From positions 1 to 64,000 of the forward strand of contig JAUYAK010000091.1 in NCBI GenBank assembly GCA_030693515.1: a stretch of DNA of 64,000 nucleotides, written 5' to 3'. Of this stretch, positions 8,770 through 17,778 are shown one piece after another. A program made the position numbers and the translations under genes. Under the pieces are notes generated by a model that was not told the origin of the DNA, did no database searches, and was given only the letters and a program-made list of their open reading frames with translations. The stretch is from Opitutaceae bacterium (lineage in GTDB: Bacteria > Verrucomicrobiota > Verrucomicrobiia > Opitutales > Opitutaceae). Every line of letters begins with the position of its first letter. The first letter of the stretch is position 1.

Positions 8770-8817
8770 GAATGGCCAGGCGGGCGGCGCGTCACGGGAG
8801 TGGATGACACGCTACGC

Positions 8818-9141
8818 TCAAGTCTGGAGCAATTTCGCGAGGTCGATCTTCTTGAGTTGCTGTTTGAGAATTTTTCCCGATTTGAATTTCACGACGGCGC
8901 GTTGCGGGATGACGACCTCTGCCTTGGGCTTGTTGGGGTTGCGGCCGATGCGTTGTTTTCTGACCTGCACTTCCAGCACACCGAAGTTGCGCAGTTCGAC
9001 GTTACGGCCATTGGCCAGCGCTCGCTGGACGATGTCGAGCGTCTGCTGCACGGTATCAACGATCTGCTTTTGCGGGAAGGCGGCCTTCCGGTAGATCTCC
9101 AGCACGATTTCGCGTTTCGTCAGGTTGGGCATACGGACCAT
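8818..9141 (-). CDS. HU/IHF-family DNA-bending protein
   Basis: 107 residues matching the histone-like HU/IHF fold: N-terminal helices (LTKREIVLEIYRKA, QIVDTVQQTL), a beta segment ELRNFGVLEV, and the arm signature RIGRNPNKP that inserts into the DNA minor groove. The C-terminus has an extra Lys-rich tail. Such proteins bend DNA and assist recombination, replication and transcription; island-encoded copies often support integrases or silence cargo. ATG 9139-9141 is chosen; MPNLTK three codons later is possible. It lies between two nuclease genes on the same strand. Confidence 0.9.
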   Translation of the reverse strand: MVRMPNLTKREIVLEIYRKAAFPQKQIVDTVQQTLDIVQRALANGRNVELRNFGVLEVQVRKQRIGRNPNKPKAEVVIPQRAVVKFKSGKILKQQLKKIDLAKLLQT

Positions 9142-9223
9142 TTTAAGCGGGCTGGCGCCGCGATCAATGGCAATGAGGCAGTCGGGTGCCGCGTGTCGAT
9201 TTGGTTAACTTTCCACGAAAACA

Positions 9224-10099
9224 TCACGGCTTCGCCGTCGGCATTTGGAGCGTCTGAACTAGGTCGATTTCGACGGTCATTTCGGGATGACCGATACTTC
9301 GGCCTTCGTAGGTGTAGAACCGGCCGCGGGTGCTGACTTCGTATTGCGAAATGATCCGAAAGGGCACGGTCGCCACGGTGAACCAGACATATAGGACGAC
9401 CTGGGCAACATCGATTCCTTTAATGATGAATTCACAGGGTTCGAAAATGACCCCGGGTGTGATTCGGGTGACGTGATCGCCGACCAGCGTGAATTGACGC
9501 GCGCGGATTCGGCGCTCTTTGCTCACGGCCCGTTCAGCGGTCGCGTTTAGGTAGTCGGCGAGGACGAGCGGCCGGCCGTTGAGGAAGGCAACGGCATGCA
9601 AGAACTCCGGTCCGAGCGGTCCAAATTGGACGGAAGGGTTGCGCGCGGTGAGTTCGACCGTGAGCGAGAGGATCATGTGCTCCGAGGCGACAAAGAGACC
9701 GTCCTGAAGTGGTGACACGAAATCATTAGTCACCGGGGTTAGCACCATCCGGGGATCTTGTGCTGCTCGTGCCCGGGCACCGGTGGTGAAATCTCGCGCG
9801 ACAAAATATCCTTTCTGCGCACCCATCGCATGGATCTTCTCCGCAAAATCCCTAATCTCCGTGGGGCCCACCGGGGTCGCCCAGTTCTTGCACTCGAAGA
9901 TGTGCACCGACTCATACGGCATCCCGCGATGCACGGTGACGACGAGGTCGATTTCCAGCGGCACACCCTGCGCGACGAGGCGTTTGCGCGACTCGAAAAA
10001 AAACGGCGCGTCGCGCAGCGTCGGAGTTTCTCGAATGATCATTTCTTCGATGGCACGCACCACCTTCTCCAGGGTGTGGCCTTTTTCGTTCGAATCCAT
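9224..10099 (-). CDS. Restriction-endonuclease-like protein (PD-(D/E)xK)
   Basis: 291 residues from ATG 10097-10099 (MDSNEKGHTLEKVV). Residues 8-75 look like a restriction-endonuclease-like core: a helix ending AIEEMI, LEIDLVVTV with E49/D51, and HIFECKNW with E69-x-K71, the classic PD-(D/E)xK layout. The C-terminal two thirds is beta-rich and unassigned. Proteins with this N-terminal domain occur in type IV restriction and STAND effectors, so a DNA-cleaving defence role is plausible but unproven. The upstream extension of the frame to 10195 is Cys-rich and unlikely to be translated. It sits 115 bp downstream of the giant STAND gene on the same strand and could be co-transcribed. Confidence 0.65.
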   Translation of the reverse strand: MDSNEKGHTLEKVVRAIEEMIIRETPTLRDAPFFFESRKRLVAQGVPLEIDLVVTVHRGMPYESVHIFECKNWATPVGPTEIRDFAEKIHAMGAQKGYFVARDFTTGARARAAQDPRMVLTPVTNDFVSPLQDGLFVASEHMILSLTVELTARNPSVQFGPLGPEFLHAVAFLNGRPLVLADYLNATAERAVSKERRIRARQFTLVGDHVTRITPGVIFEPCEFIIKGIDVAQVVLYVWFTVATVPFRIISQYEVSTRGRFYTYEGRSIGHPEMTVEIDLVQTLQMPTAKP

Positions 10100-10214
10100 C
10101 GCACCAGCGTCGCAAATCAGCAGGAACCAGCCAGCACGAATGAACGAGCAACGGGCGCAGGGTTTTCCGCCTAAGGGGACATCGAGACACCGCACAGCGG
10201 GGTTACTCGTTCAA

Positions 10215-13200
10215 TTAACCAACAAGTGGCTCGGTTTGAAAAATGACATCCGGTTCGCTTTCCTCCCGTTCTGAAATGCAGCGATGCACGCCTACGAAGC
10301 GAACCACTGCAAAATCGCGCACCAAGGCCTCGGCTGCTGATGGCGTCACCACAACGAGCCATCCTTGGCTGCTGAGCCGTCGTTGGTTTTGGTCGACGCG
10401 ATAATACGGGCCGTTGCTCCACCAAATCGTCTGCGCCTGCAGAACACCCTTTTCGTCCTCCCAGCCAAACATCGCTTTGTCCGTGGCTTTCCACCCGAGT
10501 GCTTCCCCGACCGCCGGATTGAGGGCGACCCATTCTGTTGCGCCGACGAATGCGAGGGCACTGCGCCCGTGAATTGCCACTGCGTTCATGGTGTTCGCCG
10601 ACGCCAGGTGGGGATACTGATCCGCCCGCCAGGTCTCCTTGGCGCCCGGAAGAAATCCAAAATCTTCATCCCACTCGGGTGCGTTCTCGTCTGCTTTCGT
10701 GCCAACGCTGCAGCGCACCTCCGTTGGTGAGGATCGGTCAAAGTAGCGAAAGCGGCTTAGTTCAGCCAGCACGACCCGGCCGTCTGGCAATTTGCGTAGG
10801 CACTGGCCAATAGCGGAAGCAGCGCCCTTTAGCCAGGGAGTGACATCAAACGTCCAGAGGGCCTTGATATCCGGCGGGACGACTTGAGCGGGCATCCGTT
10901 GCGGCCGCCAATTTACTACGGCGTGATCGATCGGATCAAGGAACTGCATCAGGCCGGTGAAATTTCCGTTGGTGAGTTTGCCACCGTCGGCCAGCTCGGT
11001 GACGACGCGCTCGAAGGCGGCGTTGGCGACCATCGCCCGGAGATGGCGATGGATCAGCCTGAGTTCTGCCTTCCGCATCTGCTCCATCATTTCTTTCTGG
11101 GTGGATTCCGACCAGCGGTCGCGTGGACTGATTTCGAGCATCAGATCTGACATGCGGCGCACGAGATTCTGGTGCGGAATACCGGAGATATTCGCGAGCG
11201 CTTCGAGATGCCGATTGAACGGCGAAACCCATTCGTAGCGGTCCTCCGTTTCGCGTGGCGGCCCACTCGCGGGATACATTTCCTTCCCCCATCGTTTATT
11301 TTTCATCCGAATCGGCGGAAGCTCCAGTGAGTAGATGATTGGCAGGTCCGGCTTGGGCGAGGGAGTCACCGTCTCTTTGCCGTCGGAAATTCGCTCCAAC
11401 ACTTGGACGGCATACGATCGCGTATTTCCGCCAGGCGCAGCAGTGAGTTCCCGCACTCGTTTCGTGATCGCTGGAGTCGCGAGCGCGGGCCGCTCTCTCA
11501 AGAGCAACAGCGCAGGCGCTCGGGTCTCCTCGGAAATGTTCAGGAGCTGATCGACCACGCGGCGCACGAGGTCGTGATGCACCGGCTCGTCGGACAGACG
11601 GAGGAGCAGCCGGTAGTTTGCATCGTGCAGTTCCGAGGCTGGAAATTGGGCGCGCCACGTAATCCAGAATGCGATGGCGTCCAAGCCCGTCGTCTCCGTT
11701 GTTGCGGCCGGCTCCGGCTTGGCCGATTCACGGAATTCCGCGAGCACACCTATCTGCCCGGCGAGCGTCCGCCAAAACTGGGGCCACGGCGGATTGCTCA
11801 TGAAGAGCGCGATCAATTCTTCGAGGTTGTCCATTCCCTCGGGCGGATGCGTGGCGCCGCTCAGGCAGTCGTCGACCCATTGTTGAAACACGGCCGCACG
11901 CGCTTCCTCACCGGCGCATTCCACCCAAATTTCTGCCGGCACAATTCTCGATCCGCCATCGCTCATCCGGTGCCACCCCTGGGCCTTTGACTGCAAGAAG
12001 GCACGGCGGGCAATTTCCGCGGCCTCCGCTTTCAATCCCACGCTCTGTAATTCCCGGGCGATTCCGGCGAGCATGAACTCCGTCCAGTTTTCGGATCGTG
12101 CTGCCGCGAAGATCTCGGGCCAGTCTTGTCGCGGGAGGCGACCGAAGAGTCCCTTCATCGCCGTCTCGCGCTGGAAGATTGCCCGATGGCCTGCATCGGA
12201 GTGGTTGAGGAATTCGAGCACCGCATCGGTGGTCCGGATTTCCTTCCAAGTTTTTTTAGCTTTTCCGCGATCCGGAAAACTCCGGTCGAGTTCCTCGTCG
12301 GAGGTGGAGTAAGAGTCGTCCGGCGGTTCGCACTCCGGCTCCCCAAAGTAACCGAGCCAGATATCCCGAACTGCCGGGGATGCGACCGTGTGCAGGGACT
12401 CGATCAGTTCTGTCTTGGATTTCGGGATGGATTCCGACGCTTTGGCTATCGCTTGACCCAGTTCGGCGTGTCCGTCGTTCGCAACGGGTAACAACAAATG
12501 CTCACTCACGCAGATCGCGAGGGCGGCATGGTCCGCTTCGTGCCGAACAATGGCCCGAAGGTCAGCGGCGAGCGCTGCATCGTAAGACAGAACCCCCTCC
12601 GCCACGAATCGCGTCGCCACGGCGTGAGTCATCGACAGGTTCCGGTCCGCCAGCACCAGCAGCAGATCCTTGGCTGCGGTTTCTCGATCCTGGCCGCGGC
12701 GCATTTTGGCTAACTGTTGCAACGCAGGAGCGAGGATTGTCGCGCCGTCGGTCAGCACGCTCGGGTCGATCGTTTGGGCTTTGTTCCACCACTGAACCCA
12801 ATGGCGCGCGGTTCCACCGTCTTTCTCCGGAACGCCGTAGGAGGTCTCCAAGAGTCTCCGATAGGCCTGAACGGCGCGCTCGTTTTCCCCGGCGACCAGC
12901 CAGGTCTCCGCGACATTGACGAATTCGTGCACCCGTTCGTCGAGGCTTTCGTAGCGCACGTCACATTCCTCGGCCCAAGCGCCCAGTCTCCGCACCAAAG
13001 CGGCGCGATTTCCGTCCTGTTCGAACAACGCTTGTGCAATTCCGCGCCGGATTTGCACGGGCCAATAACCCACCAGCGCGGTATCGGCCCAAACCAAATC
13101 CAATTCCTGCGCCAAAACCGTGACCGCTTCGGCACCGTGAGTCGCCACGGCCCGCACCAGCCATTGGTAGAATTCGTCGCGCTTGTAGGTAAGATGGTGC

Positions 13201-16200
13201 CAGGAGTCCCAGTCCCTCGAGTCCTCATATTCTTGATGAAAGAGCCGGACCAGCGGTTGTAATTCCGACTTCAATTCGGCTGGTTCGAGGATTTTTCCGG
13301 CTCGGCCGTTACCCCAGAGTATCGCGAGTCGGGTCAAGGCACGATCGAACAACCACTGGCCGTGTTCGCGAGGATTGCTATTCTGCGGCACGATCTTTTC
13401 CAAGGTGACGTCGAGTCCAAGGGTCACCTGCATTCGGGTGATCAAGAGACGTTGGCTTACATCCGTGCTTGTTTGGTAGAGATCAGTGTGCAGCGGGCTC
13501 GCCGGTTGCTTGGCCAGGTCGATCCACGCCTTGGCGCGAGCAGCGTCGGCCGTCACACGCCAGACGATCTCCGCCATGTCCGCCGCTCTCTTCGCTTGGC
13601 CGGCGTATCGCGCCTCTAATCGTTGGAGTGACTTCTGGGTTTGCGCGTGCTTCGGGTGCTGGTTGACCAAGTGCCAATCGAGCCCGTTCTGCCAGGTCTC
13701 GATGTGACTCACGGGCACCCGTGATCGAACGAATTCCACCGCAGGCCAGTCGTCTCTATCAGTCAACGCCTCCGCGAGACTTCCCAACACCGACACCCGC
13801 AACTTAAAATCGCGTTCGTCACTGCGCTCTTTGTGGAGGGGAGACTGGCCCAGTCGGAGCCGTTCGATTCCCGCCACGATGTCTTCGAGCGATCGGAAAT
13901 CGAGCGCCAGGGTTGCCCATTCATCCAGATCCTTCATCGGCTTTTCGCCGAGCCCCACTTCCACCTCACTCTGTCCACTTAACCATGCGTGTGGCTCGGT
14001 GAGATCATAGACCTCACGCGCGTGCGTCATTTCACCGGCTTCGGCGAGCACGCGACAGAGCCGGAGGGCTTGGTTGGTGCCGACCGCGACCCAGCCTTCA
14101 TTCTCCAGGTGCCGGCGAACGGCCCCGGCTCCCCACAATCGATAGATGAGAATTAATCGATCTTCCGCCTCAAGCGCTCGTGCACGTCGGTAGAATTCCT
14201 GCCAGATCAGCAAAATCTGGACAACGCGAGTTGGGTCCTTCCGTTTTTTTGCGACCTCCAACGCGGCGAAGATGTCTTCGAAAATCGTTCGGCTCGGTCG
14301 ATTGGCGAGAAACTGGGCCCGCAATCGGTCGGCCTGGCACCAGGCGAGAACATGATCATCATCCCCTGCCGCCGCCGCGTGCCGGATCGCTTCCCATCCC
14401 AAAGGCGCGTGGATTGGCAGTTCCGCGAACCGATGGGCCATCTCGCGATGAATCGTTGCATTCTCGTCGATGCCGAGAGGAGAGGTGCGTGTGGCCGTCA
14501 ATACGAACTGCCGAAAACTATTGTGGAAGAAATCGACCATACCGGCTCCGGTCGTGCGCAGATAGGGTTCCGCTCTGCTCACGGCTTGCTCGACGGCTGG
14601 CGCCCCGAACGCTTCGGCGAGATCCTTCAGAGCCCAGGCGCCATGAAGACGCGCCCACCGCGCAAGAAGGTGGCGCGTTGCTGCGTCTCGCTTCAGCTCG
14701 AGCCAAAATACGGCGTAGCTTCGTTCGATATGGCCGTCGTAGGACGGCGACGCGGCCAAGAGGTGCTCCAAGCTCGCTTCGTCGACCGCCTTGCGCAGAC
14801 GTTCGACCAGCAAGGCGAGCGCGAGAGGATGACCTTCGCTGAGTTTTTGGATCTGGGTGAATTTCGCGGCATCGATAGTCACCGGCAACCGCGATCGATC
14901 GAGGAAGCCCTGGATCTCCGGCTTGGACATCGGAGCCATGCGCACCGTGCGTCCTTCCAGCCCAAGCTGGCCGGCGATCGCCGGGGATAACTTGTCGAGT
15001 TCGAGCGTTTGCGATCCCAGCACAAACAACACCCCGGATGGAATTGTATCCGGGTGAGGAAGCATCGAAATCAGCGACAGGGCTGGACGCTGCTCTCGTT
15101 CGATGTGATCGAGGCCGTCGACGAGTATGACCGTGCGGCGTCCGCACTCCGCAAAATCCTTTCCGAGCTTGGTGAAGATTTCCGCCAGCTCGGTCTGCAG
15201 GCTGTGTTGTTCCTCCGTGGCGTAGCCCCGCGATCCACGGAAATTGAGCCGGTGGAGCGCCACGACCAGGTCGTGAAGGAACCGCACCGCTTCGCCCCGA
15301 CCTTGCGCTACGTCGCCGGGGATGAATGCGAAATACGGAATGAATCGCCACTCCGGGCGATTTCTCAGGGTGTGCGCAAGCGTGGTCGACTTGCCCGAGC
15401 CGGGGGTCCCGAGCAAGGCGGCGTAGCCGGACGACCCCACGGCCAGTAGCCGTTCGAGCGGCCCAGTGGTTGCCTGAATCGCCTGGTAGCGTGCATCGAT
15501 CTTCCACTCGTGCGCGAAGCGCGTCTGAAACCGATCCTCCCATCCGAGGCCGTGCAACAGCGCGGTGAGGCGGATCATCCCCGGCCGAACGTCACCCGAA
15601 GCGGTTCGCATCAGGTATTCGGTCAGCGTCTGGACGTCGACCTCCGCCCACGGCTGTTCCAGCGGCGTCTGCGCGTTTACGAATTCGACACCGCTCACTG
15701 AAAAGAACCTCGCGACCTCGTCCGGCGCGAGCTGACCTTCGCGCACGATCGCATCGCGCACCGACTGCCACTTGGTGAGCAGAACTTCGCTCAATTCCGG
15801 CTTCCAACCTTCCTGGAGAAACGACTGAAAGGATTCGTGTTCGGGTCCAATCGCATCCTTGGGCAAGACCCCGAGGCCGCCAGCAACGCCGCGGAACACC
15901 AGTTTGACCGACACTTGAGTCGGCGCGTGGGCCGCGGTGAGTGATCGCCAACCGTCTACCATCGCTCGAAGCAAAGAGGGCGTTCTGTCCTCCCCCTTGA
16001 GAAGCGACGCCAGCGTGATGGATTTCCGACCGCTGCTATGTTTCAGCTGAAGGGCTTCCACCCGCCCTCGGGTTCCAATGACAATATCGTCCATCGCGCC
16101 CGCTTCGCGCGACATGAGTTCGACCCATTCAAATTCCCCTCGTTGGAGTGCGCGGAAAATCAGCTGGGCGCACAAGCGGTATTGGGGGAAGAATCCCAAT

Positions 16201-16250
16201 ATCGCCCGGCGTTCGCCGTCAGCTGGAGTTGTCCGAGGTCGGGATGGCAC
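10215..16250 (-). CDS. Giant Avs-like STAND NTPase with Cap4-like nuclease domain
   Basis: 2011 residues. Residues 1-110 hold a Cap4/DUF4297-like PD-(D/E)xK nuclease (MDDIVIG with D54/D55, VEALQLKH with E65, Q68 and K70). Residues about 250-560 form a STAND NTPase with Walker A GTPGSGKST (281-289) and Walker B VILVDGLDH (374-382). The remaining 1400 residues are helical repeat with a distinct C-terminal region. This is the architecture of Avs proteins, where the C-terminal part senses a phage protein such as terminase or portal and tetramerisation activates the nuclease. The start is GTG at 16248-16250 because no upstream ATG is in frame. It lies 70 bp behind the 448-aa gene on the same strand. 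Avs subtype is not assigned. Confidence 0.8.
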   Translation of the reverse strand: MPSRPRTTPADGERRAILGFFPQYRLCAQLIFRALQRGEFEWVELMSREAGAMDDIVIGTRGRVEALQLKHSSGRKSITLASLLKGEDRTPSLLRAMVDGWRSLTAAHAPTQVSVKLVFRGVAGGLGVLPKDAIGPEHESFQSFLQEGWKPELSEVLLTKWQSVRDAIVREGQLAPDEVARFFSVSGVEFVNAQTPLEQPWAEVDVQTLTEYLMRTASGDVRPGMIRLTALLHGLGWEDRFQTRFAHEWKIDARYQAIQATTGPLERLLAVGSSGYAALLGTPGSGKSTTLAHTLRNRPEWRFIPYFAFIPGDVAQGRGEAVRFLHDLVVALHRLNFRGSRGYATEEQHSLQTELAEIFTKLGKDFAECGRRTVILVDGLDHIEREQRPALSLISMLPHPDTIPSGVLFVLGSQTLELDKLSPAIAGQLGLEGRTVRMAPMSKPEIQGFLDRSRLPVTIDAAKFTQIQKLSEGHPLALALLVERLRKAVDEASLEHLLAASPSYDGHIERSYAVFWLELKRDAATRHLLARWARLHGAWALKDLAEAFGAPAVEQAVSRAEPYLRTTGAGMVDFFHNSFRQFVLTATRTSPLGIDENATIHREMAHRFAELPIHAPLGWEAIRHAAAAGDDDHVLAWCQADRLRAQFLANRPSRTIFEDIFAALEVAKKRKDPTRVVQILLIWQEFYRRARALEAEDRLILIYRLWGAGAVRRHLENEGWVAVGTNQALRLCRVLAEAGEMTHAREVYDLTEPHAWLSGQSEVEVGLGEKPMKDLDEWATLALDFRSLEDIVAGIERLRLGQSPLHKERSDERDFKLRVSVLGSLAEALTDRDDWPAVEFVRSRVPVSHIETWQNGLDWHLVNQHPKHAQTQKSLQRLEARYAGQAKRAADMAEIVWRVTADAARAKAWIDLAKQPASPLHTDLYQTSTDVSQRLLITRMQVTLGLDVTLEKIVPQNSNPREHGQWLFDRALTRLAILWGNGRAGKILEPAELKSELQPLVRLFHQEYEDSRDWDSWHHLTYKRDEFYQWLVRAVATHGAEAVTVLAQELDLVWADTALVGYWPVQIRRGIAQALFEQDGNRAALVRRLGAWAEECDVRYESLDERVHEFVNVAETWLVAGENERAVQAYRRLLETSYGVPEKDGGTARHWVQWWNKAQTIDPSVLTDGATILAPALQQLAKMRRGQDRETAAKDLLLVLADRNLSMTHAVATRFVAEGVLSYDAALAADLRAIVRHEADHAALAICVSEHLLLPVANDGHAELGQAIAKASESIPKSKTELIESLHTVASPAVRDIWLGYFGEPECEPPDDSYSTSDEELDRSFPDRGKAKKTWKEIRTTDAVLEFLNHSDAGHRAIFQRETAMKGLFGRLPRQDWPEIFAAARSENWTEFMLAGIARELQSVGLKAEAAEIARRAFLQSKAQGWHRMSDGGSRIVPAEIWVECAGEEARAAVFQQWVDDCLSGATHPPEGMDNLEELIALFMSNPPWPQFWRTLAGQIGVLAEFRESAKPEPAATTETTGLDAIAFWITWRAQFPASELHDANYRLLLRLSDEPVHHDLVRRVVDQLLNISEETRAPALLLLRERPALATPAITKRVRELTAAPGGNTRSYAVQVLERISDGKETVTPSPKPDLPIIYSLELPPIRMKNKRWGKEMYPASGPPRETEDRYEWVSPFNRHLEALANISGIPHQNLVRRMSDLMLEISPRDRWSESTQKEMMEQMRKAELRLIHRHLRAMVANAAFERVVTELADGGKLTNGNFTGLMQFLDPIDHAVVNWRPQRMPAQVVPPDIKALWTFDVTPWLKGAASAIGQCLRKLPDGRVVLAELSRFRYFDRSSPTEVRCSVGTKADENAPEWDEDFGFLPGAKETWRADQYPHLASANTMNAVAIHGRSALAFVGATEWVALNPAVGEALGWKATDKAMFGWEDEKGVLQAQTIWWSNGPYYRVDQNQRRLSSQGWLVVVTPSAAEALVRDFAVVRFVGVHRCISEREESEPDVIFQTEPLVG

Positions 16251-16320
16251 GCGTAAACATCAGATTACGAGCGTCCCCCGGCAAGGCGTTCCGCGCCGCC
16301 CGCGCTGGCTCGTGACAATC

Positions 16321-17667
16321 TCAGCGTCGGCGGAGGCACCGCTCGATCGCCGCATCGTCCGCAGTCTTGATCCCAGCCTTCCGGGTTCTCGTGTAATATA
16401 GTCCAGCCCTCGATGCGCTCGCAATCTTCGCCGGCGTTGGCGACGGGTCATTCGGCGCGGTCGGCGTGGCCAAACAGAAATCAACGTGTCGGAGCGCGGC
16501 ATTCCTCCAAGGCAGTTCGACCAGCAATATACCCCCGCCATCGACCACGCCCTTGCCAAACTTCGCCGGATCGAAGCGCTGGTTTGCTTTGAATTGCGCG
16601 GTCCACGCTGCACGAATGGCATCCTTCTGCGTCGACTCCGGATTGATCGCGATCGCCACGACGCCCCAACTCGCGGAATTAAACTCGTTCTCCGCGCCCC
16701 GAATACCTTCGGCAAGCGCCAGCGCTTCGGTTTCAGCCCGAAGACGCTCCGTCAGCGCGGCCAGTGGAAATGGCCCTTGAAGTCGCGCGACTTTTCCCGT
16801 CCCGAGTTTGGTCCCGCCGAAACACATCGTGTATTGCATCGCGCGGCTGTCGCTCTGCCGCGCGTAGCGAATCCTCACGCGAACGTTTTTCGTCGTGGCC
16901 AGATCGAGCCGCTTCTCGCGCCATGCCTTGCGCTGCTTTCCTTTCGTCCCGTCCACCGCGGGCATTTCACCCTCCCACAAAAGGGAACCGATCAAGAGCG
17001 CCGCGCCGGTCACCACCGGTCCGGTCGGTTCTGGCGCTGGCGGCGTTGCGGATGCCGGCTCTTGTTGCGCCGCCATTTCCGCTGCCGCCGCGGCCGCGTT
17101 GCGGCGAGATTGCAGGGCCTCGTGTTCGATTTTCGCGGCGTGATTGCGGAGCACTTCTTCGCAGAGGGCGCAATACGCCGCGGTTTCGGCGTCGGCGGCA
17201 TAGGAGGTCGCCATCGCTCGAAAAAAATCCACCCACTGGTTGAGCGCCTGCATAGTGAGTTCGAACGCGGGCCAGCTTACGTTGCGCTTTCGCACCTGTT
17301 GCAGCGTGAGGTGGCCAACCCGTTTGTGGAATTCAACGTATGTCTCGCGCGGCACAATCCAGACTTGGTTCGAGTAGCCCGGATACTGGTAGGAGTGCAG
17401 TGTATCGGATCGATCTTGGGGGGTGCGCGGTTTGAAGAACTCTGCGCTTTTCCGAATACACATCAAGTTGGCCTCCGCGATCGCGTTGAACATCTGGAGA
17501 AACAAGCCCCGGTGGGTAACCTGGGCGCCGGACGCCGACTCGCGCGGGTAGAAAACCGAGAAGGCCATGTGGTGCGTGGAGCATTGAGCGGCAAGCGCAA
17601 ACAACTCTTTCAACGCGAGCTTCAGTTCGTCGGGCGTGGGGGGCGGATCTTCGGTCGGTCGAGGCAT
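16321..17667 (-). CDS. Unidentified protein upstream of the STAND gene (448 aa)
   Basis: 448 residues from ATG 17665-17667 (MPRPTEDPPPTPDEL). The N-terminal 190 residues are helical, followed by an Ala/Gln/Pro-rich linker of about 40 residues, then a mixed domain beginning ALLIGSLLWEGEMP with WREKRLD, VRIRYARQS and YTMCFGG. The GSLLW segment recalls ChaC/gamma-glutamylcyclotransferase GSLMW, a weak resemblance only. First gene of a leftward two-gene unit with the 2011-aa STAND protein, 111 bp from a divergent STAND operon. It may be a partner, inhibitor or sensor for the NTPase. A longer frame to 19101 is open but lies antisense to the divergent gene and is rejected. Confidence 0.65.
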   Translation of the reverse strand: MPRPTEDPPPTPDELKLALKELFALAAQCSTHHMAFSVFYPRESASGAQVTHRGLFLQMFNAIAEANLMCIRKSAEFFKPRTPQDRSDTLHSYQYPGYSNQVWIVPRETYVEFHKRVGHLTLQQVRKRNVSWPAFELTMQALNQWVDFFRAMATSYAADAETAAYCALCEEVLRNHAAKIEHEALQSRRNAAAAAAEMAAQQEPASATPPAPEPTGPVVTGAALLIGSLLWEGEMPAVDGTKGKQRKAWREKRLDLATTKNVRVRIRYARQSDSRAMQYTMCFGGTKLGTGKVARLQGPFPLAALTERLRAETEALALAEGIRGAENEFNSASWGVVAIAINPESTQKDAIRAAWTAQFKANQRFDPAKFGKGVVDGGGILLVELPWRNAALRHVDFCLATPTAPNDPSPTPAKIASASRAGLYYTRTRKAGIKTADDAAIERCLRRR

Positions 17668-17778
17668 GGTGGGGCGGATGTGACGATAAAATGGCCTGGC
17701 GGTTCTTCGATGGCGACGGGAAATCCCATGCCATTTTCGTTCGTGACTCCGCCGTCGCTGAAAGCACGCTGAGCGCCC

